This document shows positions 34,552 through 44,941 of a stretch of DNA of 64,000 nucleotides, in pieces. The notes under the pieces were generated by a model. The model was not told the DNA's origin. It did not search any database and saw only the letters and a program-made list of their open reading frames with translations. The translations under genes and the position numbers were made by a program. Origin of the DNA: Segatella copri (GTDB lineage: Bacteria; Bacteroidota; Bacteroidia; Bacteroidales; Bacteroidaceae); the NCBI RefSeq assembly GCF_015074785.1, contig NZ_CP042464.1, forward strand, positions 3,225,001-3,289,000, read 5' to 3'. Each line of letters begins with the position of its first letter. Within the stretch, counting starts at the first letter, position 1.

Positions 34552-35997
34552 TTATTCTTCTTCAGAAATGGTATCTTTCACAAACTTCTTGAAACCTCTC
34601 ATCATTTTATGGATGAGACTGTTTTCTTTGCGTCTCTTTTCTTCTTCTTCGGCTTCTTTTTCTGCCAGAAGTCTTGCCTCAGCTTCTTCCAGTTCTTTTT
34701 GCTTGCGGGCAGCTTCGTCAGCAGCCGCTTTTTCTGCTGCAGTAAGAACAACGCCCTTGCCGGCAGTCTCGTTAGGGTTTCTTGGAGCCTTGTGCTGCTC
34801 GGCTGCTACTGGCTTTTCTGAAGAATTGCTGAAGAGATCAGTGCCGATTTCGTCACCTGCACAGTTCATGTCTCCCTTTGCCAGGAGTCCCAATACGGTG
34901 TTCATTGTACCATCGTGATTGGTAATCTTAGGATCCTTGGAGTTGACTGTTTGAGAAATAAACTTGGCAATGCGTACTTTGTCGATGTGGGTATGTGTCT
35001 TGAAAACCTTATCGATTTCAGGCATGTTGCTGCCGCCACCTGTAAGGATGATACCACCCAACAGCTTATCTGAGAATTCCACAGGAATCTGGAACCATGC
35101 GTTTTCTACGATTTCCTCTACGCGTGCTTCTACGATTTCGATGAACTTCTTGCTTTCAACCACTCTATCCTTGTCGATAGGGTAGTTCAGGGTCGGGTCG
35201 ATATTGTTGATATCGGTATAAGCCTTGGCATACTTGAGTTTCATATTTTCTGCATCAGGCTCTTCAATCTGAAGACAAGTTAAGTCTTTGGTCACGTTGC
35301 CGCCGCCCAATGGGATGACAGAGAGATGACGAAGTATACCTTTATAATATACAGAAACGGTTGTCGTATCGGCACCCAAGTCAACAAGCATACAGCCTGC
35401 ACGCTTTTCTGAGTCTGTCAAAACGCTGTCAGCCATAGCTAAAGGAGCCAGGTACATTTCTGCAATAGGAATGTTGGCATTTTCAAAACAGGTATTGATA
35501 TTGTTATAGAAGTTCTTGCGCCAAAGTATATTCAGGAAGATACCTTCCAGATGGTTACACTGTATTCCTACAGGGTCTATCTGGTATTGGTTGTCTATCT
35601 TGTATTCCTGAGTTGCAGCATCCAGGATTTCCTGGTCCTGATAGGTCATGTTGCGGTTGATATCCATCAGTTCATTGATCATCTCTTGTGAGATGATGGT
35701 GTTACCTGGGAGATCCTTGACAATGACGTTTTTGATACTGCGTATAGAGCGACCGCCCACGCCTACATAGACCTGGGTGATATCCTGTTTCAGTATATTC
35801 TTCAACTTCTTGATGATGTTGGTCAAGCATTGGCAGGTTTTGTCAATGTTATAGATTACACCCTTTCTGATGCAAGAAGATGAATCTTCCTCTACGGTGG
35901 CAAGTACGGTGATGCTGCCGTCCAAATTCTTCTGACCTGCTATACCTGTCATCTTAGATGAGCCAAGTTCGATAGCTACAATAAATTCCTTTGGCAT
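34552..35997 (-). CDS. ftsA: Cell division protein FtsA
   Basis: 481 aa. Actin-like ATPase (IAIELGSSKMTGIAG near residue 7, LVDLGADTTTVSVY, GGIILTGGGSNMPEID) that tethers FtsZ to the membrane. The last 100 residues are an Ala/Glu/Lys-rich predicted coiled coil ending in an amphipathic basic helix (SLIHKMMRGFKKFVKDTI), the membrane-targeting end. Longer than E. coli FtsA (420 aa) because of this linker, as is common in Bacteroidota. Between ftsQ and ftsZ in the dcw operon. Confidence 0.97.
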   Translation of the reverse strand: MPKEFIVAIELGSSKMTGIAGQKNLDGSITVLATVEEDSSSCIRKGVIYNIDKTCQCLTNIIKKLKNILKQDITQVYVGVGGRSIRSIKNVIVKDLPGNTIISQEMINELMDINRNMTYQDQEILDAATQEYKIDNQYQIDPVGIQCNHLEGIFLNILWRKNFYNNINTCFENANIPIAEMYLAPLAMADSVLTDSEKRAGCMLVDLGADTTTVSVYYKGILRHLSVIPLGGGNVTKDLTCLQIEEPDAENMKLKYAKAYTDINNIDPTLNYPIDKDRVVESKKFIEIVEARVEEIVENAWFQIPVEFSDKLLGGIILTGGGSNMPEIDKVFKTHTHIDKVRIAKFISQTVNSKDPKITNHDGTMNTVLGLLAKGDMNCAGDEIGTDLFSNSSEKPVAAEQHKAPRNPNETAGKGVVLTAAEKAAADEAARKQKELEEAEARLLAEKEAEEEEKRRKENSLIHKMMRGFKKFVKDTISEEE

Positions 35998-36036
35998 AGT
36001 TCTTATATGTTATCTTAATCTGTTTCTATTTTCTAA

Positions 36037-36831
36037 TTAGCTATTTTGATGCTTTTTACATATGATCTGGTTGTCGAATTCGATATTGATATACGAATAC
36101 TTGTTCCAGCCAGCTTGTGAGAGTCCATACTTATAGAATTTCTCTAATCGATTCATCTTCTTGTTGACGAAATCGTTGATGGCTTGCTCTCGTTTGTCGA
36201 TGAGGTTGGTCTCTGGCAGGTTACCTATATATATAATGTGGTTGCCTACTCGCGGTACCAGTTCTATTCCTCTATCAGGCAGGACATTGATCTGTTCTAT
36301 CTGGTTTCGCCAGAGTTCATTCGTCATCAGCGCTTTGCTTAGTAATGAGATGTATTTTTTAGCATACCACTTGTTGATGTAGCCCGTTGCGATGATAATG
36401 TCGCATGTATAGTTCGTGTTGGGCATGATCTGATTGTGGTCATCAATATAATAGTCCTCGTTGCTGATGCTTTTGATTCTGACGATTGGCATGCGTTGGG
36501 TGAGGTAAATGTCAACAAGACCATCCTGAGTCTTTGAACATTCTGCCGTCTTGACGAAAGGACTGGTCTTCAAGGTTTCTTCTATCATGCGGGCGTTCAC
36601 CTCTTTGAGCGGTTCCCCCAGCGGATAGAGTTTCCTGGCTTCCAGTCGTTTCTTGATTTCCTTCGCATTCAGAAAGCCATTCGTCATCTCATCTTGAATG
36701 TTGATGTTCACCTTGGTGCATACCAACTTCGTTTCATCAGGTTTGTTAAACCTGGTGAAAGCGAATACCAGATAAGTACCGAGTACTAAATCCAGTGCGA
36801 TGATGATGGTTTTCTTCCAATTGATATGCAT
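36037..36831 (-). CDS. ftsQ: Cell division protein FtsQ
   Basis: 264 aa bitopic membrane protein: short cytoplasmic N-terminus, membrane segment about 9-26 (IIIALDLVLGTYLVFAF), then a POTRA-like domain (ITN-type NIQDEMTNGFLNAKEIKKRLEAR) and the FtsQ beta domain. Links FtsB/FtsL to the rest of the divisome. The ATG follows the murC stop with no gap. Weakly conserved at sequence level; position between murC and ftsA makes the call firm. Confidence 0.92.
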   Translation of the reverse strand: MHINWKKTIIIALDLVLGTYLVFAFTRFNKPDETKLVCTKVNINIQDEMTNGFLNAKEIKKRLEARKLYPLGEPLKEVNARMIEETLKTSPFVKTAECSKTQDGLVDIYLTQRMPIVRIKSISNEDYYIDDHNQIMPNTNYTCDIIIATGYINKWYAKKYISLLSKALMTNELWRNQIEQINVLPDRGIELVPRVGNHIIYIGNLPETNLIDKREQAINDFVNKKMNRLEKFYKYGLSQAGWNKYSYINIEFDNQIICKKHQNS

Positions 36832-38208
36832 TTATTTCTTTTCAAGTATTTTGGTAATTTGTGGAACATAGTTGTCCAAATCGCCAGCTCCTAAGATAAC
36901 TAGAACATCGAAGTCTCGATTCTTTACCAGGTCAAGAACGTCTTCTTTGTGAATCATGCTCTTTTCTACACCTGGTTTCAGATTGTCATAGATAAGCTTG
37001 GAGGTTACTCCTGGAATAGGCTGCTCACGAGCTGGATAGATGTCGCAGAGGATAACCTCGTCCAAGAGACTCAAACTGTTGGCGAAATCTTTATAGAAAT
37101 CGCGGGTTCTAGTATACAAGTGAGGCTGGAAGATGGCTGTTATCTTACGGTCCTTGTATAACTCTCTGATACTCTTAGCACTCTGATATATCTCCTTTGG
37201 ATGATGAGCATAATCAGACAGGAATACCAGTTTGTTATTCTTGATCTTAAAGTCGAAACGGCGGTCAACTCCTCCGTAGGTCTTCATGCCGTTACGGAGT
37301 TCATCGGCTGTACAACCATTCAACTGTGCCATTGCCATTGCTGCCACACCATTTGTGATGTTGATAGGCACAGGCTGTCCGAGTTCTACGCCCGTTACGT
37401 TCTCGATAGGAGAGATGAAATCAAAGGTGATACCTCCATTCTCTATCTTGATGTTCTCAGCGTGGAAGTCGCCCTCGTCCTGACTGTATTCGTATATCTT
37501 GACACCGTCTTGTACGTGTTGCTTCATCTCCAGACCTTTGTGGATGATGAGTGCACCGCCCGGTTGGATCAGTTCTGTATAGTGACGGAAACTCTCCAGA
37601 TAAGCCTCCTTGGTGCCGTAGATGTCGAGATGGTCTGGGTCTGTAGCCGTGATGACGCTCATCCATGGGCGCAACCAGTGGAAACTGCGGTCAAACTCAT
37701 CTGCTTCAATGACAACATAGTCGCTCTTGTCGGAGAGGATATAGTTGGTGCCATAGTTCTTTGAGATACCACCCAGGAAGGCATTACAGTCAATATGGCT
37801 TTGGTGCATGATGTGAGCACACATGGTAGATGTTGATGTCTTTCCGTGTGTACCCGCTACGCACAGTCCCTTATGTGTACGGGTTAATGTACCCAGAACC
37901 TGAGCTCGCTTCTCGATGGTGAAGCCATTCTCATGGAAGAAAACCAGTTCCTTGTGTTCAGCAGGAATTGCCGGTGTGTAGACTACCAATGTTGTCTTGG
38001 CGTCCTTGCAGGCTTCTGGTATGAGGTCAACATTCTCCTCATAGTGGATAAGCATTCCCTCTTTCTCCAACTCGTGAGTTAGATTGGATGGAGTCTTGTC
38101 ATATCCGGCTACAACCAACTTCTTGCTGAGGAAGTATCTGGCGATGGCGCTCATTCCGATGCCGCCCGCTCCTACAAAATAAACTGCTTTAATATCTTTT
38201 ATTTCCAT
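36832..38208 (-). CDS. murC: UDP-N-acetylmuramate--L-alanine ligase
   Basis: 458 aa Mur ligase. N-terminal Rossmann motif FVGAGGIGMSAIARYF, ATP-binding CVAGTHGKTSTSTM, central ATDPDHLDIYG and the C-terminal SDYAHHPKEI. Adds L-alanine to UDP-MurNAc, the first peptide step of peptidoglycan synthesis. Its ATG overlaps the murG stop by one base (TAATG), implying coupling. Confidence 0.98.
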   Translation of the reverse strand: MEIKDIKAVYFVGAGGIGMSAIARYFLSKKLVVAGYDKTPSNLTHELEKEGMLIHYEENVDLIPEACKDAKTTLVVYTPAIPAEHKELVFFHENGFTIEKRAQVLGTLTRTHKGLCVAGTHGKTSTSTMCAHIMHQSHIDCNAFLGGISKNYGTNYILSDKSDYVVIEADEFDRSFHWLRPWMSVITATDPDHLDIYGTKEAYLESFRHYTELIQPGGALIIHKGLEMKQHVQDGVKIYEYSQDEGDFHAENIKIENGGITFDFISPIENVTGVELGQPVPINITNGVAAMAMAQLNGCTADELRNGMKTYGGVDRRFDFKIKNNKLVFLSDYAHHPKEIYQSAKSIRELYKDRKITAIFQPHLYTRTRDFYKDFANSLSLLDEVILCDIYPAREQPIPGVTSKLIYDNLKPGVEKSMIHKEDVLDLVKNRDFDVLVILGAGDLDNYVPQITKILEKK

Positions 38209-39314
38209 TACTTTGTTGCTAATTTGATTACTTCGTCGGCGATGACGTCGGCAGAGTTCTTTAATCCTAATTTCTTGATATTCTCACAGAGCGAAGCAAG
38301 CTTAGCCTCGTCTTTTACCGTGTCAACTGCTTTCTTGAGCAATACCTCTGGTGCATCGGCATCCTTTACGTAGATGGCAGCATCTTTGTTGACTAATGCC
38401 ATGGCGTTCTTGGTCTGGTGGTCTTCTGCCACATTAGGGCTTGGAACCAGGATAACCGGTTTGCCGATGAGGCAGAACTCGCTGATACTGCTGGCACCTG
38501 CGCGGCTGATAACCAGGTCGGCTGCCTTGTAAGCTGCACCCATGTCGCTGATGAAATCAGTAACCTTGAGCATTGGCAGCTCCTGACCTTTCAGTTGCTC
38601 CATGATGGCAGCATTATAGTATTTACCTGTTTGCCAGATAAACTGTACGCCGCTTTCTTTCACCAGGTCGAGGTGCTGGAGCACACTCTCGTTGATGGTT
38701 CTTGCGCCAAGGCTGCCACCTACGAGCAAGATAGTCTTCTTTTCTGGGTCGAGACCGAATTGCTTGCGTGCTTCTTCCGGGGTGATGGTAGTTTCCAATA
38801 CATTCTGGCGAACAGGATTACCGGTCATGATAATCTTGTCTGCTGGGAAGAAACGCTCCATTCCTTCGTAAGCCACACAGATTTTTTCAGCCTTCTTGGC
38901 CAAGAGCTTATTGGTTACACCAGCGTATGAATTCTGCTCCTGGATGAGGCAAGGTATTCCTTTGCTGGCACAAACATTGAGAGTCGGACCGCTAGCATAG
39001 CCACCTACGCCCACAGCTGCCATAGGCTTGAAGTTTTTGATGATGCTCTTTGCCATGTGCTGGCTCTTCCATATCTTGAAGAGTACGGCGATGTTCTTGA
39101 GCAGATGCTTTCTGTCAAAGCCGCAGATAGGCAAGCCCTTGATCTCATAACCCGCAGCAGGTACACGCTGCATTTCCATTCTGCCGAGTGCACCTACAAA
39201 CAAAATCTTAGCATCAGGGCGCTTTGCCTTGATGGCATTTGCAATGGATACGGCAGGGAAGATGTGACCACCTGTGCCGCCTCCGCTTATGATAATTCTT
39301 AATTCATTATTCAT
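38208..39314 (-). CDS. murG: UDP-GlcNAc--lipid I N-acetylglucosaminyltransferase
   Basis: 368 aa GT28 transferase. GGTGGHIFPA near residue 11, LIQEQNSYAGVTNKLLA, VGGSLGARTIN and SRAGASSISEFCLIGKP are diagnostic. Converts lipid I to lipid II at the cytoplasmic membrane face. A -7 box in the gap upstream (39342-39335) suggests that murG-murC-ftsQ-ftsA-ftsZ can be transcribed separately from the upstream dcw genes. Confidence 0.98.
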   Translation of the reverse strand: MNNELRIIISGGGTGGHIFPAVSIANAIKAKRPDAKILFVGALGRMEMQRVPAAGYEIKGLPICGFDRKHLLKNIAVLFKIWKSQHMAKSIIKNFKPMAAVGVGGYASGPTLNVCASKGIPCLIQEQNSYAGVTNKLLAKKAEKICVAYEGMERFFPADKIIMTGNPVRQNVLETTITPEEARKQFGLDPEKKTILLVGGSLGARTINESVLQHLDLVKESGVQFIWQTGKYYNAAIMEQLKGQELPMLKVTDFISDMGAAYKAADLVISRAGASSISEFCLIGKPVILVPSPNVAEDHQTKNAMALVNKDAAIYVKDADAPEVLLKKAVDTVKDEAKLASLCENIKKLGLKNSADVIADEVIKLATK

Positions 39315-39334
39315 ATCCGTTCATGTTTATAACG

Positions 39335-39342
39335 CAAAGGTA
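39335..39342 (-). promoter_or_regulatory. Candidate internal dcw promoter before murG
   Basis: Minus-strand TACCTTTG, 21 nt before the murG ATG, in the 91-nt gap after ftsW. No -33 TTTG at the right distance. Confidence 0.5.
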
Positions 39343-39405
39343 TAAAAAAATATCGATTTAACGGCATTTTCTGCCATTTTTTCACCTTAATTTATAAAAC
39401 TCTTG

Positions 39406-40683
39406 TCAGGCAGCCACCATTTTGCTGTCGTCGAGCTCATTTTGAGGTATCTCTTTCTTCTTGGCTGTTCTACTGATACTCAGGATGATGCCCAGGTACA
39501 GACAGTTGATGATGGTAGATGTACCACCTCTACTGATGAGTGGTAGTGGCTGTCCTGTAACAGGAGCCAAACCTACTGCTACTGCCATGTTGAAGAGTGC
39601 CTGGGTAACCAGCATGATGGCGAGTCCCATGCAGAGGAATGCTGGAAAATTGTTCTCGCACCGGTTGGCTATTCTGCCAGCTCTGAACAGGAGGATGATA
39701 TAGAGGAATGCAACCAGTGCGGCTCCCCATATACCCATCTCTTCGATGATGATGGCATAGATGAAGTCTGAGAACGCCTGTGAGAGGAAGTCTCTTTCTA
39801 CTGAGTTTCCAGGCCCTTTGCCTACGATGTTGGAAGAGGCGATGGCGATGTTGGCATGTGCCACTTGGGCATCTTTGTCGAGATCGACATCCTGTGGGGC
39901 TACAGGCTTTGAGTTCATAAACTTGTCAATACGGGCTTTCCAGGTGTCGGCTCTATGGAACATCTTTTCTGCCATGTTAGGCTTGTTCTGTTCCTGCTCA
40001 ACCTTCTCGGTCAGCGTATTTTCCGGTTTATTGCCCTCTTCGCCCTTGTCCTGTCCTACTATCATGATACCAGCAAAGGCTGTGACGATGACAATCATGC
40101 ACAGTCCCACCAGCTTGCCAATCTGGTTCATCGGCACTCGTCCGATGAGCATCATGGCTAAGATTGTGATACTGAGGAGCATGGCTGTGGATAAGTTTTC
40201 CAGTCCGATGAGAATTACAAATGGAGCAGTTGCTACAAGTATGAACTTGAAAGCCTTCCTGTTGGCTCCTTGAGTTGTTTGCATAGCACTAAGAATCTGA
40301 GCTACAGCCAGTACTACCGCTCCCTTTGCTATTTCTGAAGGCTGGAACTGTATGCCCATCAGAGAGAACCATCGGGAGGCTCCGTTGGTAGATTGACCGG
40401 TAGCCAAGACCAGGACGAGCAACAGTAATGAGATGCCCATCACGACGGGGGTAACAATCTTGAAGTACTTGCATTTCACCTTGAGCATGCAAATCATGGT
40501 GAACAGACCGCCTCCCAAGAGCAAGATGTGGCGGATGACAGGTGCCATGTAGTTTCCTGTCTTGTACGACAAGGAGCTGGAGGCAGAATATACCTCCACG
40601 ATGCTTATCATACAGAGAAAGAAGAAGACCATCCAGATCACCTTGTCTCCCTTGAAAATATTACCAATGCTCTTGTTATTCAT
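39406..40683 (-). CDS. ftsW: FtsW-type SEDS peptidoglycan glycosyltransferase
   Basis: 425 aa polytopic membrane protein of the SEDS family: GASRWFSLMGIQFQPSEIAKGAVVL near 100-125, then a long extracytoplasmic loop (about 210-285) and FSDFIYAIIIEEMG and PLPLISRGGTSTI near the C-terminus. Polymerises septal glycan from lipid II with its partner FtsI, encoded upstream. The 75-residue hydrophilic loop carrying KGEEGNKPENTLTEKVEQ is longer than in E. coli. Confidence 0.96.
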   Translation of the reverse strand: MNNKSIGNIFKGDKVIWMVFFFLCMISIVEVYSASSSLSYKTGNYMAPVIRHILLLGGGLFTMICMLKVKCKYFKIVTPVVMGISLLLLVLVLATGQSTNGASRWFSLMGIQFQPSEIAKGAVVLAVAQILSAMQTTQGANRKAFKFILVATAPFVILIGLENLSTAMLLSITILAMMLIGRVPMNQIGKLVGLCMIVIVTAFAGIMIVGQDKGEEGNKPENTLTEKVEQEQNKPNMAEKMFHRADTWKARIDKFMNSKPVAPQDVDLDKDAQVAHANIAIASSNIVGKGPGNSVERDFLSQAFSDFIYAIIIEEMGIWGAALVAFLYIILLFRAGRIANRCENNFPAFLCMGLAIMLVTQALFNMAVAVGLAPVTGQPLPLISRGGTSTIINCLYLGIILSISRTAKKKEIPQNELDDSKMVAA

Positions 40684-40721
40684 TTCTTTATAGTTCTATC
40701 TGTTCTATTTTTTGAAAACTG

Positions 40722-42059
40722 TTATTCTCCGATAGCTCTTGCCAGCGCCTTAAACTGCTCGCCTCTATCTTCCATGTTCTTGAAGAGGTCGAAACTTGCG
40801 CAGCATGGGCTGAGGAGTACGGTATCGCCCGGCTTTGCCAATTCCTGGCAGGCTGCCACGCAATCCTTCATGCTGTGGGTGTCGCGTACAGGGATGCCGA
40901 GTGCGTCAAAGTTGTCGTGCAACTTCTGGTTGTCGGCTCCGAGATATACGATACCAGCACATTTCTCCTTTACCAGGTCCTTGATCTGGTTATAGTCATT
41001 TCCCTTATCCTTACCGCCGATGATGAGGATGGTAGGGGTGGTCATACTCTCCAGCGCATACCAGCAGGCATCTACGTTGGTAGCCTTTGAATCGTTCACA
41101 TAGTAAACGCCCTGGTACTTGCCCACTTTCTCCAGACGGTGCTCTACACCAGGGAAGTCGCTCAAGCCTTTGTGCAGGGTCTCGTGGTCGATGCCTACGA
41201 TGTTGCATGCCAGACCTGCAGCCAGACTGTTATAGATGTTATGCTTGCCGCGTAGACTCATGTCTGCCTGTGGCATTTCGAAGTCTGAAGGGAAGTTGAG
41301 TTTGTATTTGCCGTCTTCGATAAAGCCAACGCAACCCTCCTCCTTGAACTCAGAGAATGGGCAGAGATGTGACTTGAGGTTGTACTTAGCCAGCTCCTTT
41401 GTAACGATAGGATCATCGTTCCAGAAGATGAAGCTGTCTTCCTCTGTCTGATTCTGGGTGATGCGCATCTTGGCATCGGTATAGTTCTGCATCTTAAACT
41501 CATAGCGGTCCAGATGGTCTGGAGTGATGTTGAGCAGGATGGCCACATTGGCACGGAACTTATACATATTGTCGAGTTGGAAACTGCTCAGCTCGATGAC
41601 GTAGTACTTATGAGGAGTTTCAGCCACCTGAAGGGCCAGACTCTTTCCGATGTTGCCTGCCAGACCTACATCATAGCCAGCCGACTTGATGATGTGGTAA
41701 ATCAGCGAGGTAGTGGTTGTCTTACCGTTACTTCCCGTGATACAAATCATCTTGGCATCAGTATATCTGCCCGCAAATTCTATTTCGCTGATGATAGGTG
41801 TACCCTTAGCCATCAGTTTCTGTATCATAGGTGCTTCCTTAGGAATACCCGGACTCTTGATGACTTCATCTGCATCTAAAATCTTTTCTTCTGTATGGTG
41901 ACCTTCTTCCCATTCGATGTTGTGGTCATCCATCAACTTCTTGTAGTTATCCTTGATCTTTGACATGTCTGAAACAAAGACCTCGAATCCCTCTTTCTTT
42001 GCCAGCACGGCTGCACCTGCGCCACTTTCGCCAGCTCCTAAAATTACAATTTTGCTCAT
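40722..42059 (-). CDS. murD: UDP-N-acetylmuramoylalanine--D-glutamate ligase
   Basis: 445 aa Mur ligase: N-terminal ILGAGESGAGAAVLA, ATP-binding CITGSNGKTTTTSLI, NITPDHLDRY, and C-terminal NDSKATNVDACWYAL with LLSPCCASFDLFKNMEDRG. Adds D-glutamate to UDP-MurNAc-L-Ala. Between mraY and ftsW, gaps 43 and 38 nt. Confidence 0.98.
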   Translation of the reverse strand: MSKIVILGAGESGAGAAVLAKKEGFEVFVSDMSKIKDNYKKLMDDHNIEWEEGHHTEEKILDADEVIKSPGIPKEAPMIQKLMAKGTPIISEIEFAGRYTDAKMICITGSNGKTTTTSLIYHIIKSAGYDVGLAGNIGKSLALQVAETPHKYYVIELSSFQLDNMYKFRANVAILLNITPDHLDRYEFKMQNYTDAKMRITQNQTEEDSFIFWNDDPIVTKELAKYNLKSHLCPFSEFKEEGCVGFIEDGKYKLNFPSDFEMPQADMSLRGKHNIYNSLAAGLACNIVGIDHETLHKGLSDFPGVEHRLEKVGKYQGVYYVNDSKATNVDACWYALESMTTPTILIIGGKDKGNDYNQIKDLVKEKCAGIVYLGADNQKLHDNFDALGIPVRDTHSMKDCVAACQELAKPGDTVLLSPCCASFDLFKNMEDRGEQFKALARAIGE

Positions 42060-42102
42060 TGTCTTATTCTCTATACTTGTCGGGCTGATAAGAGCCTGTA
42101 TT

Positions 42103-43371
42103 TTATCTGATCTTCAATGTGATGATGGTCAATGCTGCCAGAATGATGGTTACAATCCAGAAACGGATGGTAATCTTTGATTCATGGAAGCAGTTGCGAG
42201 GCTTCTTCCACAGATACTTGCAGTCAGGATCCAGCTGACTGTCCTGTGTGCGGAAGTTGTCGTGGATAGGTGTGCGCTTGAAGATACGCTGCTTCACACC
42301 TCTCCGCTTTCCTATCTTGTAATAGTAAACCTGCATCATCACGCTGAGGCTTTCTACGAAGAAAATACCGCAGAGGATAGGCAGCATCAGCTCCTTGTGG
42401 ATGATGATGGCACCTACTGCGATGATACCGCCGATGGTCAGCGAACCCGTATCGCCCATGAATACCTGGGCAGGGTAGGCGTTGTACCAGAGAAAACCGA
42501 TGAGGGCTCCGATGAAGGCACAGAAGAATACTACCAGTTCCTCAGAACCAGGAATATACATGATATTGAGGTAGGCGGCAAACTCGATGTGCGACGACAC
42601 ATACGCAAGTATGCCTAGCGCCACACCTATGATGGCGGAGTTTCCGGCACACATTCCGTCCATACCATCGTTGAGGTTGGCACCGTTTGATACGGCTGTT
42701 ACAACGAAGATGGTCATGATGACGAAGAGAATCCAGCCTGCTGCTACCTTGTACTTACCGCAGAAACTGGTGATGCTGGAATAATCGAGGTTGTGTCCCT
42801 TGACGAATGGGATGGTGGTCTTCAGCGATTTTCTTGCTTCCGTACGATGCTTTACCACCGTTTCCTGTCCCTGTTGCTCGATGGCGAGGTTCTCGTTCAT
42901 CTTTACATCAGGTGAAGACCAGAGTACCAGTCCCACGATCAGGCCGATGCCAATCTGTCCTATAATCTTATATTTGCCCTTCAATCCCTCCTTGTCGCGC
43001 TTGAATATTTTGATGAAGTCGTCCATTCCACCGAGAAAGCCGAGCCATACGGTGGTGATGATCATCAGGATCAGATAGATGTTGCGCAAACGTCCGAGTA
43101 ACAGTACCGGTACGAGGATAGCCAGGATGATGATGACACCACCCATAGAAGGAACGCCAATCTTCTTGACACCGAACGGGTCGATGCTGGCATCGCGCTG
43201 TGTCTCTGTAATTTGCTTGCTTTTGAGATACTTGATGAATTTCTCGCCGAACCAGGCAGAGATTACCAATGATAAAATCAGCGCAAGCAGGGCACGGAAT
43301 GAGATGTAGCCCCACATGTGAGAACCTGTGATGCCCCACTGCTCCAGAAATCTAAAGAGATAGTATAACAT
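42103..43371 (-). CDS. mraY: Phospho-MurNAc-pentapeptide transferase
   Basis: 422 aa polytopic enzyme making lipid I from UDP-MurNAc-pentapeptide and undecaprenyl phosphate. Catalytic GGMDDFIK (114-121, Asp117/118), NGANLNDGMDGMCAG (229-243) and GDTGSLTIGG (306-315) are present. A 40-residue insert near 155-200 (QQGQETVVKHRTEARKSLK), common in Bacteroidota, enlarges a loop. The loop usually reading IHHHFE is IHDNFR here (His370-Asp371-Asn372). Confidence 0.97.
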   Translation of the reverse strand: MLYYLFRFLEQWGITGSHMWGYISFRALLALILSLVISAWFGEKFIKYLKSKQITETQRDASIDPFGVKKIGVPSMGGVIIILAILVPVLLLGRLRNIYLILMIITTVWLGFLGGMDDFIKIFKRDKEGLKGKYKIIGQIGIGLIVGLVLWSSPDVKMNENLAIEQQGQETVVKHRTEARKSLKTTIPFVKGHNLDYSSITSFCGKYKVAAGWILFVIMTIFVVTAVSNGANLNDGMDGMCAGNSAIIGVALGILAYVSSHIEFAAYLNIMYIPGSEELVVFFCAFIGALIGFLWYNAYPAQVFMGDTGSLTIGGIIAVGAIIIHKELMLPILCGIFFVESLSVMMQVYYYKIGKRRGVKQRIFKRTPIHDNFRTQDSQLDPDCKYLWKKPRNCFHESKITIRFWIVTIILAALTIITLKIR

Positions 43372-43395
43372 TTTTCTTTCTTTTCTTGATTGATT

Positions 43396-44859
43396 TTACT
43401 TCTGTGAAATTCCGAAGATGTCGCGAATCACCTCCTTATCGTCAAAGTGGTGCTTTACGCCCTTGATTTCCTGGTAATCTTCGTGTCCCTTACCGGCTAC
43501 GAGAATCACGTCGCCCTTCTTTGCCAGCATGCAGGCTGTGCGGATGGCTTCCTTGCGGTCTACGATGCTGATTACCTTCTTCATCTGCTGGGCATTGAGT
43601 CCGGCAAGCATGTCGTTGATGATGTCCTGTGGCTCTTCGAAACGTGGGTTGTCGCTGGTGATGATTACCTTATCGCTCTGCTTTACAGCCTCCTGTGCCA
43701 TCAATGGACGCTTGCCCTTGTCACGGTTGCCACCGGCACCGCAAACGGTGATGACTTCTCCGTCCTTGCCTTCGAGCACTTCATGGATGGCGTTCAATAC
43801 GTTCTCCAGTGCATCTGGTGTATGGGCATAGTCAACAATGGCGGTATAACCTTCTGGCGACTGGATTGGTTCCAGTCTTCCGCTTACGCTGTGAAGGGTA
43901 CTCATCACTACGAGTACATCCTCTGGCTTCTTGCCGAGCATAATGGCTGCACCATATACGGCAAGCAGGTTGCTCACGTTGAACTTACCGATGAACTGTA
44001 CGCCCACTTCTCTGCCGTCAATCTCCAGATACATGCCGCCGAAGTGACACTCCAGGATCCTGGCTCTGAAGTCTGCCATGCTGCGGGTAGAGTAGGTTTT
44101 CACGGTAGCCTTGGTGTTCTGTACCATGATCATGCCGTTCTTGTCGTCGGCATTGGTAATGGCAAAGGCAGTCTTAGGCAGTCCGTCGAAGAAAGCCTTC
44201 TTGGCGTTACGGTAGTTCTCGAATGTCTTGTGATAATCGAGATGATCGCGGGTCAGGTTGGTGAACAAGCCTCCGGCAAACTGCAATCCTCCGATACGCT
44301 TCTGTGCGATGGCGTGAGAAGAGCACTCCATGAAGGCATACTCGCAGCCTGCCTCTACCATCTTGCCCAGGAGCATGTTCAGCTCGATAGGGTCTGGGGT
44401 GGTATGGTCGGCAGGGATAGCCTCGTCCTCAATGTAGTTGCAGACGGTAGAGAGCAAGCCGCACTTATGGCCGAACTTGCGGAACATATTATATAATAAG
44501 GTGGCAATGGTGGTCTTACCATTGGTACCTGTTACGCCTACCAGTTTGAGCTTTCTTGAAGGGTCGCCGTAGAAGAGGGTTGCTACCTTGCCGACAGCAT
44601 CCTCGGTCGAAGCGACCTGAATGTAAGTTACGCCTTCAACTTTCTCTTCAGGCATGTCTTCGCACAAAACCGACTTTGCGCCCAGTTCCAATGCCTTTGG
44701 AATAAACTTGTGACCGTCAACCTGCGTTCCTTTCATGGCAACGAAGAGATGACCTTCCTTAATCTTGCGAGAGTCGATGTTTACTCCCGTAACCTCTACA
44801 TCAGCATCGCCGATTATCTGAACCGGCTCGATGTTTTTGAGTAATTCTTGTAACTTCAT
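43396..44859 (-). CDS. murE: UDP-MurNAc-L-Ala-D-Glu--meso-diaminopimelate ligase
   Basis: 487 aa Mur ligase: [18 protein letters not shown] for [26 protein letters not shown], and the specificity loop [10 protein letters not shown] whose DNPR motif marks meso-diaminopimelate as the added residue rather than lysine. So the peptidoglycan is of the mDAP type. Between ftsI and mraY; the 82-nt gap upstream shows no clear promoter. Confidence 0.98.
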   Translation of the reverse strand: MKLQELLKNIEPVQIIGDADVEVTGVNIDSRKIKEGHLFVAMKGTQVDGHKFIPKALELGAKSVLCEDMPEEKVEGVTYIQVASTEDAVGKVATLFYGDPSRKLKLVGVTGTNGKTTIATLLYNMFRKFGHKCGLLSTVCNYIEDEAIPADHTTPDPIELNMLLGKMVEAGCEYAFMECSSHAIAQKRIGGLQFAGGLFTNLTRDHLDYHKTFENYRNAKKAFFDGLPKTAFAITNADDKNGMIMVQNTKATVKTYSTRSMADFRARILECHFGGMYLEIDGREVGVQFIGKFNVSNLLAVYGAAIMLGKKPEDVLVVMSTLHSVSGRLEPIQSPEGYTAIVDYAHTPDALENVLNAIHEVLEGKDGEVITVCGAGGNRDKGKRPLMAQEAVKQSDKVIITSDNPRFEEPQDIINDMLAGLNAQQMKKVISIVDRKEAIRTACMLAKKGDVILVAGKGHEDYQEIKGVKHHFDDKEVIRDIFGISQK

Positions 44860-44941
44860 ATCCTGTTTCTGTTTTATATTCTATATATTTCTTTATCTAC
44901 ACCTTATTATATATAGGGTTTCAGATAACTGTTTCTGAGTT

